5,400 bases of DNA, from assembly GCA_903938205.1 (NCBI GenBank), contig CAJACJ010000154.1:1-5400 (forward strand), read 5' to 3'. The notes beneath the pieces are model-generated. The model ran no database searches, was not told the origin of the DNA, and was given only the letters and a program-made list of their open reading frames with translations. The position numbers and the translations under genes are program-made. Positions 1-4,381 of the stretch are shown here, in pieces; the stretch's first letter is position 1, and each line of letters begins with the position of its first letter. The stretch is from an uncultured bacterium. GTDB taxonomy: Bacteria > Planctomycetota > Phycisphaerae > Phycisphaerales > SM1A02.

Positions 1-582
1 ATTGATGAAGCGCGCGCAGGCTTGACCGAGTTGGTGGTGAAGTTGGACGATGTCAGCCGCCGCAAGTTCAAGGAAACATTTGAGTCCGTGCGCGAACGCT
101 TCGCGGGCAACGATGGAATGTTCCGCCGTCTCTTTGGCGGCGGCAGCGCCGACTTGTATTTGGTTCCAATGGAGAACGGCGAAATTGACTGGCTGGAAAG
201 CGGCGTTGAAATTCGCGCCAAGCCGCCAGGCAAGGAGCCGCGCGTCATCAGTCAACTTTCCGGTGGCGAAAAAACCATGACCGCCGTCGCGCTGCTCATG
301 GCTATTTTCCGCAGCCGTCCAAGTCCGTTCTGCATTCTGGACGAAGTCGACGCCGCGCTTGATGAGGCCAATGTTGAGCGCTTCACCAACGCGTTGCCAC
401 CTTTCCTGGATCGCAGCCACTTCATCATCATCACGCATCACAAACGCACCATGCAGGCTTGCCATGAACTTCACGGAGTCACCATGGCGGAACGTGGCGT
501 CAGCAGACGCGTGACCGTGAAGGTGGACCAAGTGGGTGAAGATGGGCGGATTGCCGCTTCGGCGACGGCAACTACGCCGTAG
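1..582 (+). CDS. smc: Chromosome segregation protein SMC, C-terminal part (5' end outside window)
   Basis: This is the C-terminal end of an SMC ATPase, the subunit that with ScpA/ScpB compacts and segregates the chromosome. The reading frame is open from base 1, so the Walker A head, hinge and most of the coiled coil lie outside the window; about 193 codons remain. Visible head-domain motifs are the ABC signature QLSGGEK (LSGGEK at 256-273), Walker B FCILDEVDAALDE (from base 328, with the catalytic Glu of LDE) and the switch His in ITHHKRTM (near 436). The segment RKFKETFESVRERFAG just upstream is typical of the C-terminal coil entering the head. The ending GVTMAERGVSRRVTVKVDQV resembles planctomycete SMC proteins as I remember them. 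The TAG stop at 580-582 is followed by a short acceptable tail-to-tail gap. The family assignment is secure; the taxonomic hint is inference. Confidence 0.96.
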   Translation: MDEARAGLTELVVKLDDVSRRKFKETFESVRERFAGNDGMFRRLFGGGSADLYLVPMENGEIDWLESGVEIRAKPPGKEPRVISQLSGGEKTMTAVALLMAIFRSRPSPFCILDEVDAALDEANVERFTNALPPFLDRSHFIIITHHKRTMQACHELHGVTMAERGVSRRVTVKVDQVGEDGRIAASATATTP

Positions 583-730
583 ATGGTGCGCATATTACCG
601 CTACCTGTTGCGTGGACTCGCTAGGGCACAATGTCCCAAATGTGGTGGCCTCAGTACGGCGAGACATGGAGACACGTTATGAAGCATCGCATCAATTCGC
701 AAGACCTTCGATTGCCGGTCAGATGCTCCG

Positions 731-2011
731 TTATCTCGAGTTAAGCGCCCTCTCTCGAAGTTGCTGCAACTCCTCGATCAATTTGGATTCATTTTCAGGA
801 TGCCAATCATTGGATTGCGTAACAGACTTCAGGGCTTCCAATAGCTGCCTGGGATCAATATTACTAAATACAATCAGCAGCCAGATCGGTTCCTTGCTCG
901 GTGCGCCTGCTTTAACCTGACGAAGTACGAACGACTCGCGGAAAGGTGTCGAGGAAGGATCCAGCGTCAAGGCAAAGATGGGTGGATCGGCCTGGGCGAA
1001 CCATTCATCTAGAGCGAATTCTTCACATGGAGCTTCCCTCTTCAAACCTTTCTGTCTTAAACTAAGGGGCATTGGTAATCGCAAAAGACTAAATTGATCC
1101 AGAAGAGGATCGTGGATTGAACTCTGCAATTGTTTCGAAAACCTCGATTCTCCTTTACGATGCATAAGCGACCTGGGCCTACTCGCGCCATTAGCATCAG
1201 CAAATGAATACGCGATCCATTCGGTGGCCGGCCTTCCAGGCTGTTCTAGTTGCGCTACGCGAAGGATGGGATTCCCCGGCGTGATCGGCATCGTTCTCAA
1301 CCACGCCAGCAACGTTGCACCACCGATTCGGTCGATGCGCAAAGGTGACAAGAGTTCCCCGTCCAAATCATCGACATCGTTGGAACTTAAAACAATCTTG
1401 CCAAGTTCCAAGTGAGGCGGCTTGTATTTAAAAATGCCGTTAGGTAAGGAGAATCCAATGGGCATCGGTGGGATATGCCAAGGATTAGTGCTTGTCCAAC
1501 CAGGATCAAATAGGATGGTTCTCCCTAGCACTTTAGCAATTTGGTATTTGTCAATCTTTGATAAATCAATTATCGCACGAATTTGTGATGGTGAGGGCAA
1601 TACCAAAACAGGAACAGGTTCCATTCCCGCAGCTTCCCATCCAACATCGAGCGGATACCTAGGTCCGCCTGGCAATTCAATCCGTTTATAAACCGGACGA
1701 TTCAATTTCGCGTTTAGAGGAAGTGCCGACAAAGCACGTTCGATATACGCGCTTGCCAAATCAGCAAACGACTTTTGAAATCCGATGTATGCGGACCGAT
1801 CAATCTGCCAAGATCCAAGGAGCTTGCACGCCTCCTTGCCTTGAAAGGCATCAAGATGTTGAACAATCCCTGATGTTTGATCGGTCTTGGCAGGTAAAAA
1901 ATCAGGAGGTTTCGTTGAAGACTGATCTCGTAATTCGTACTTATTGCATCCAATGGTCAATACAGCAAATAAAACCACAGTAACAGCCATTCTAGGATTA
2001 CAGTTGCACAT
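731..2011 (-). CDS. Putative lipoprotein of unknown function
   Basis: I do not recognise this 426-residue protein. Its N-terminus reads as a lipoprotein signal: Arg7, a hydrophobic run MAVTVVLFAVL, then the lipobox LTIGC with Cys22 as the likely lipidated residue. The next residues are Asn-Lys, and Ser/Pro-rich sequence then leads into the folded part. The body has no catalytic motif that I can name and no further convincing membrane span. The last 25 residues (ENESKLIEELQQLRERALN) look helical or coiled-coil-like. A second Met at residue 8 (start 1990) would give a signal without a positive charge, so 2011 is preferred, although neither start has a clear Shine-Dalgarno. The start lies 15 bases after the stop of a small ORF on the same strand, so translational coupling is plausible. 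Two 60-base lines counted by hand (1501-1560, 1921-1980) are 38% GC, lower than the conserved flanking genes. It is probably cell-envelope anchored; function unknown. Confidence 0.8.
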   Translation of the reverse strand: MCNCNPRMAVTVVLFAVLTIGCNKYELRDQSSTKPPDFLPAKTDQTSGIVQHLDAFQGKEACKLLGSWQIDRSAYIGFQKSFADLASAYIERALSALPLNAKLNRPVYKRIELPGGPRYPLDVGWEAAGMEPVPVLVLPSPSQIRAIIDLSKIDKYQIAKVLGRTILFDPGWTSTNPWHIPPMPIGFSLPNGIFKYKPPHLELGKIVLSSNDVDDLDGELLSPLRIDRIGGATLLAWLRTMPITPGNPILRVAQLEQPGRPATEWIAYSFADANGASRPRSLMHRKGESRFSKQLQSSIHDPLLDQFSLLRLPMPLSLRQKGLKREAPCEEFALDEWFAQADPPIFALTLDPSSTPFRESFVLRQVKAGAPSKEPIWLLIVFSNIDPRQLLEALKSVTQSNDWHPENESKLIEELQQLRERALNSR

Positions 2012-2026
2012 CTGGAAAAAAATAAA

Positions 2027-2122
2027 TCAACCCCCGAAATCATCAGCAGAGGCGATTGGTGTTGTAAATACGCTGATGAGCAATGCAACAGAACAAAATC
2101 CACTTGTCATTAAATTTTTCAT
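2027..2122 (-). CDS. Tiny ORF: signal peptide plus five-residue tail
   Basis: This 31-codon ORF lies directly upstream of the lipoprotein gene on the same strand. It begins ATG with an AGGA Shine-Dalgarno at 2131-2134 (minus-strand sense) spaced 8 bases away. The translation has a classical Sec signal layout: MKNL n-region, hydrophobic core around CSVALLISVF, then TPIASA as an AxA-type signal peptidase I site, followed only by DDFGG and a TGA stop. The start signal and the well-ordered signal peptide argue that it is, or recently was, translated. It may be a minute secreted peptide, a leader that couples translation to the lipoprotein 15 bases downstream, or the front end of a secreted protein truncated by mutation. 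It has no relative that I recognise. Confidence 0.55.
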   Translation of the reverse strand: MKNLMTSGFCSVALLISVFTTPIASADDFGG

Positions 2123-2130
2123 CGTTGTTT

Positions 2131-2134
2131 TCCT
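2131..2134 (-). promoter_or_regulatory. Ribosome binding site of the tiny ORF
   Basis: On the minus strand the sequence reads AGGA, 8 bases before the ATG at 2122. It is one of only two good Shine-Dalgarno sequences seen in the window, the other being before transposase OrfA (AGGAG at 2915-2919). It fixes the start of the tiny ORF and makes chance less likely. Confidence 0.55.
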
Positions 2135-2184
2135 AATGTTAGAAGAGCTCAATTCTCGACGAATCCGCCTTTGAAACAAAAAGG

Positions 2185-2208
2185 TTACGTAAGAGATTCT
2201 AATCTCTT
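2185..2208. promoter_or_regulatory. Two adjoining palindromes, possible operator
   Basis: Positions 2191-2208 read AAGAGATTCTAATCTCTT, two perfect 8-base arms around a 2-base centre. This overlaps a second perfect palindrome, TTACGTAA, at 2185-2192. The site lies 63 bases upstream of the tiny-ORF start and just outside the IS left end. Such a short centre suits a dimeric DNA-binding regulator better than an RNA hairpin. On the minus strand a TTTTTG run follows several bases later, so a weak terminator for the IS transcript is the alternative. No regulator gene is in view. Confidence 0.45.
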
Positions 2209-2217
2209 GGTGCGGAA

Positions 2218-2240
2218 CGTGTCAATATCTTTGAGACACT
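2218..2240 (+). repeat. Terminal inverted repeat of the IS remnant, OrfB-side end
   Basis: This stretch matches the reverse complement of 2949-2971 at 19 of 23 positions. The longest uninterrupted match is TGAGACACT at the inner end. The pair flanks the transposase remnants exactly as IS3-family ends should. The element proper most likely begins with TG at 2220. Confidence 0.75.
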
Positions 2241-2282
2241 GAGCTTGCCCCACTTTCGTGTACAAGTTGATTAAGCTATAAG

Positions 2283-2612
2283 CTAGCGGGATTGCCAGCG
2301 AAGTTCGTACTCAATTGGGCTGACATATCCGATGGTTGAGTGCCTCCGTTGTGGGTTGAAAAAGTGGTCGATGTATTCGCTGACGGCCACGATGGCCTGC
2401 GCGTGACCGTGAAACCGGTTCCTGCAAAGCAGTTCCGCTTCGAGCGTGCTGAAAAAACTTTCCTCGATCGCGTTGTCCCCGCAATCGCCGGCGCGGCTCA
2501 TACTGACGCGCATTCCAAGGGCATCCAGGCGATCACGGTACTGACCACTCGCATAGGCGCAACCGCGATCTGAGTGGTGCAGCACGCCATCTACTTTTCC
2601 ACGGGCGCGCAT
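2283..2612 (-). pseudogene. IS3-family transposase OrfB, C-terminal third (broken)
   Basis: This fragment encodes the end of the DDE integrase domain. Visible motifs are LHHSDRGCAYAS with the second catalytic Asp, SMSRAGDCGDNAIEESFF with the catalytic Glu, and the C-terminal NPQRRHSTIGYVSPIEYE. Exactly 35 residues separate the Asp and the Glu, the D-35-E spacing of the family. The position usually occupied by Trp or Tyr in GxCxDNA is Gly. The first catalytic Asp and the whole N-terminal half of OrfB are absent, removed by the deletion that joins it to OrfA. The frame stays open upstream to 2771, but that upstream peptide is the wrong frame of OrfA and resembles nothing. The fragment ends at the TAG at 2283-2285, close to the left inverted repeat. 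It is not functional as a transposase. Confidence 0.88.
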
Positions 2613-2906
2613 TCTCGCTTTCAAGCCGTTGCTTCTCATGACGAATCTGGCCATCAGTTGGCGGCTTATTTTTGGGAGAAAGCGTTGGGTGAACTCGTAG
2701 ACGCCATCGACGCCAATTGGCCAAGTGCGACGAAATAAGACCCTCGCGCCAAAGTAACAGCCCCAGTTCACTGTTCTGGTGTCGGGCTAGGTGCAACGGT
2801 CCGCAGCCTCGACGACGCGCAATTTCTCGCTGTGGCTGAAGAGCCGGCAAGTGGTGCGAGGGATGTTTAAAGCCGAATTGAGACGATTCTTGGGGATTTC
2901 TGCCAT
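2603..2906 (-). pseudogene. IS3-family transposase OrfA, frameshifted
   Basis: OrfA is the DNA-binding helix-turn-helix partner of IS3 transposases. Translation starts at 2906 behind a good AGGAG (2915-2919). The first frame gives FSHSEKLRVVEAADRCT and then hits TAG at 2787-2789. The rest continues in another frame from about 2781: SELGLLLWREGLISSHLANW, then SPKNKPP and the coiled-coil piece KQRLESENAR. Together these match the familiar OrfA order 'EKLRVVEAADRCT, ELGALLRREGLYSSHL, ENARL'. So one nonsense codon and one frameshift lie between about 2770 and 2789. The sequence then runs into OrfB in yet another frame after ENAR at about 2605-2616, marking the deletion junction. No full-length product can be made. 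Confidence 0.8.
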
Positions 2907-2948
2907 GATTGAGACTCCTGTTTGCCCAGAGTGTCTGGAGCGTAGGGA

Positions 2949-2971
2949 AGTGTCTCATCAATATTGCCACG
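2949..2971 (-). repeat. Terminal inverted repeat of the IS remnant, OrfA-side end
   Basis: This is the partner of the repeat at 2218-2240 (19 of 23 bases match in inverted orientation). It lies about 45 bases upstream of the OrfA start, as expected for an IS3 upstream end. The element proper probably ends at CA, 2968-2969. Confidence 0.75.
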
Positions 2972-2998
2972 GAGGGCAACGCCATTCGCGTGCGCAGA

Positions 2999-3045
2999 TT
3001 CAAGCCGTGCATTTCTTGTTTTATAATTTCATTAACTTATATAAA
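2999..3045 (+). promoter_or_regulatory. Sigma70-like promoter(s) for the structured RNA
   Basis: This AT-rich stretch lies just outside the IS end. It contains a perfect TATAAT at 3022-3027 with a weak TTCAAG -35 at 2999-3004 (17-base spacer). A second possibility is TATAAA at 3040-3045 with TTGTTT at 3016-3021 (18-base spacer). Starts would fall near 3034 or 3052. No plus-strand protein gene follows, so the obvious target is the RNA that ends at 3196. AT-rich DNA readily gives such matches by chance, so confidence is moderate. Confidence 0.45.
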
Positions 3046-3196
3046 TTTTGCATATTCCATTTGGAGATGCGCAACTAGGAAGTATGTTCACTGTGCCGCC
3101 TGATTGGCGGAGCACTCGGCGGGTCTCCGAGTTGCGCACTGAGCCCTTGTGGGGGTTGCAGTGTGATCGCTCCGAAAGTCAGGCGGCGTTTTTTTT
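3034..3196 (+). ncRNA. Candidate structured small RNA, three-way junction, family not recognised
   Basis: Helices were found by hand. The closing stem pairs GCCGCCTGA (3095-3103) with TCAGGCGGC (3179-3187), 9 of 9. It then continues through U-G and U-A pairs and a GG/AA internal loop (3106-3107 with 3175-3176) into CGGAGC (3108-3113) with GCTCCG (3169-3174). Inside are two hairpins. ACTCGG (3114-3119) pairs with CCGAGT (3127-3132) around a 7-base loop. CGCACTG (3135-3141) pairs with CAGTGTG (3159-3165), extended by AGCCC (3142-3146) with GGGTT (3153-3157) past a bulged G. Short linkers, 3133-3134 and 3166-3168, complete a three-way junction. Eight T residues follow the closing stem. A promoter-like region lies upstream, and the next gene is on the opposite strand, so this does not look like a riboswitch leader. 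The 5' end is uncertain (about 3034-3052). It is not a tRNA, 5S, SRP or tmRNA as far as I can see. Confidence 0.6.
3095..3196 (+). terminator. Rho-independent terminator formed by the RNA's closing stem
   Basis: The GC-rich 3' arm TCAGGCGGC (3179-3187) is followed after one base by TTTTTTTT (3189-3196). Its pairing partner is 76 bases upstream, with two hairpins in between, so the terminator stem is also the basal helix of the folded RNA. It acts on plus-strand transcription only; there is no T-run on the other side for the minus strand. Confidence 0.7.
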
Positions 3197-3289
3197 ATTT
3201 TCCACGGCACAACGTTGAGCGCGTTACACATTGCGCCAATCACAGCATGCAAGTTGATTGATCATCAACGCATTCATCGCACGACATTT

Positions 3290-4312
3290 TTAAAGCCGCT
3301 TGATCACAGCGTCTGCGAATTGTTCGGTGGAAAGTTTTCCGCCAATGTCGCCCGTCTTCTGATCGTCCTGAAGCGCGCGGTCATAGGCGGTGCGAATATG
3401 AACGCCAATTGTTTTCAACTGCGGCATATTGCGCGTGACCGCCAAATGATTCAGCATCATCACCGCGCTCATCAACAGGCTTAATGGATTTGCAATGCCC
3501 TTGCCCGCAATGTCCGGCGCCGATCCATGGACGGCTTCAAACACGGCGTATTCATCGCCAAAGTTTGCGCCTGGGGCCACGCCTAAACCACCAATCAATC
3601 CCGCCGCCAAGTCGCTGACAATGTCGCCGTACAAATTCTCCATCAAGATCACGTCAAAGCGTGTTGGGTCTTGCACCAAACGCATGCACGCGGCGTCAAT
3701 GATCAATTCCTCGTAGTGAATTTTGCCGATCCACTTTTGCGAAACTTCTTTGGCGCAGCGAATGAACAAGCCATCGCTCATTTTCATGATGTTGGCCTTG
3801 TGAAACACCGAAATCTTCTTGCGACCGCGGTCGTTGGCGTATTTGAAAGCAAACTCCGCAATGCGGCGGCTGGCCAACTCGGTGGCGACCTTCAAACTGG
3901 TGACCACGCCCGGAGTGATTTCATTTTCAATGCCCGCGTACAAGCCCTCTGTATTTTCGCGGACCACAACCAAGTCCACATTTTCAAATCGGGTGGGAAC
4001 GCCAGCCAGACTTCGAATGGGCCTGACCGCTCCATACAAACCCAACGTTTTTCGCAGCGCCACATTCACGCTAGAGAACCCGGTCCCCACAGGCGTGGTG
4101 CAAGGCCCCTTCAACGCCACGTGGTGCTCACGAATGGCGGCCAGCGTGGACTCAGGCAAAGTGGTTTTGGAGCCACCTTCAACGGCGGCAAGCCCGGCGT
4201 CATGGCGTAACCACTGAATGTCCGCTTTGGCGGCCTCAAGAATGCGGCAGACGGCCGCGGAAACTTCAGGACCAATGCCATCGCCAGGAATAAGGACTGC
4301 TTGAATTGTCAT
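3290..4312 (-). CDS. icd: NAD-dependent isocitrate dehydrogenase
   Basis: This complete 340-residue protein of the isocitrate/isopropylmalate dehydrogenase family is predicted to oxidise and decarboxylate isocitrate to 2-oxoglutarate in the TCA cycle, in the cytoplasm. It opens with TIQAVLIPGDGIGPEV. Substrate residues correspond to the E. coli enzyme: S81-V-N83-VALR87, R97, R118 and Y125 in VVVRENTEGLYAG, K172 in HKANIMK, D206, and D230/D234 in NLYGDIVSD for the metal. The S-x-N motif and ENTEGLYAG favour isocitrate over isopropylmalate. HGSAPDIAG carries Asp267-Ile268 where NADP enzymes have Lys-Tyr, indicating NAD use. The length fits short Idh3-like homologues. The start at 4312 puts the conserved TIQAVLIPGDG at the N-terminus; the in-frame Met at 4363 would add 17 unconserved residues. 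Only a weak AAAG-like Shine-Dalgarno precedes it. It diverges from the oxidoreductase gene. Confidence 0.93.
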   Translation of the reverse strand: MTIQAVLIPGDGIGPEVSAAVCRILEAAKADIQWLRHDAGLAAVEGGSKTTLPESTLAAIREHHVALKGPCTTPVGTGFSSVNVALRKTLGLYGAVRPIRSLAGVPTRFENVDLVVVRENTEGLYAGIENEITPGVVTSLKVATELASRRIAEFAFKYANDRGRKKISVFHKANIMKMSDGLFIRCAKEVSQKWIGKIHYEELIIDAACMRLVQDPTRFDVILMENLYGDIVSDLAAGLIGGLGVAPGANFGDEYAVFEAVHGSAPDIAGKGIANPLSLLMSAVMMLNHLAVTRNMPQLKTIGVHIRTAYDRALQDDQKTGDIGGKLSTEQFADAVIKRL

Positions 4313-4381
4313 ATTTTTCTTTACGTTTGAGTTCGTGAGTGTGCGAGCGAAGCAGGATAGCATCCGTCAGCGAATTGCCAC
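4313..4381. promoter_or_regulatory. Shared 69-base divergent intergenic region
   Basis: The isocitrate dehydrogenase and the oxidoreductase start back to back here, so both promoters must overlap in this space or in the neighbouring coding ends. I see no convincing -35/-10 pair in either direction and no strong Shine-Dalgarno before either start (GAATTGCCAC directly before the plus-strand ATG). The region is inferred to be regulatory from gene layout alone. Confidence 0.35.

Larger units (their letters stand above)
2220..2969 (-). mobile_element. Internally deleted IS3-family insertion sequence, about 750 bp
   Basis: The element is bounded by imperfect inverted repeats starting TGTCAATAT on one end and, read inward, TGGCAATAT on the other. 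It contains OrfA and OrfB remnants reading leftward. Intact IS3-family elements are usually about 1.2-1.5 kb, so roughly half is missing. The loss is explained by an internal deletion near 2598-2612 that joins the OrfA leucine-zipper region straight to the last third of OrfB. OrfA also carries a TAG codon and a frameshift. It cannot encode an active transposase. With both ends kept, mobilisation in trans by a full-length relative is conceivable. No clear 3-4 bp target duplication flanks it (ACG on the left, CGG on the right; only CG is shared). Confidence 0.85.

Noticed and set aside
583..730. Possible bidirectional terminator in the tail-to-tail gap
   Set aside because: I found no stem of useful length followed by a T-run on either strand; GGGCACAATGTCCC pairs only three bases.
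631..744. 37-codon plus-strand ORF between the SMC gene and the lipoprotein gene
   Set aside because: It overlaps the end of the lipoprotein gene, has no recognisable motif or signal, and its AGGG is only 4 bases from the ATG. It reads like chance.
2272..2285. Tandem direct repeat TAAGCTA x2 at the OrfB stop
   Set aside because: Two copies of a 7-mer inside the IS end are too short to suggest more than slippage; there is no array.
3095..3187. Integron attC site or REP-type repeat as explanation of the imperfect dyad
   Set aside because: No RYYYAAC/GTTRRRY core sites are visible, no second copy is in the window, and the T-tract plus inner hairpins fit an RNA better.
3253..3269. Hairpin GTTGAT/ATCAAC after the isocitrate dehydrogenase stop
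   Set aside because: The stem is 6 AT-rich pairs and no T-run follows on the minus strand, so it is not a convincing terminator for that gene.
3671..4217. Long plus-strand ORFs (179 and 132 codons) opposite isocitrate dehydrogenase
   Set aside because: They are antisense shadows of a strongly conserved gene, with low-complexity composition and no family resemblance.
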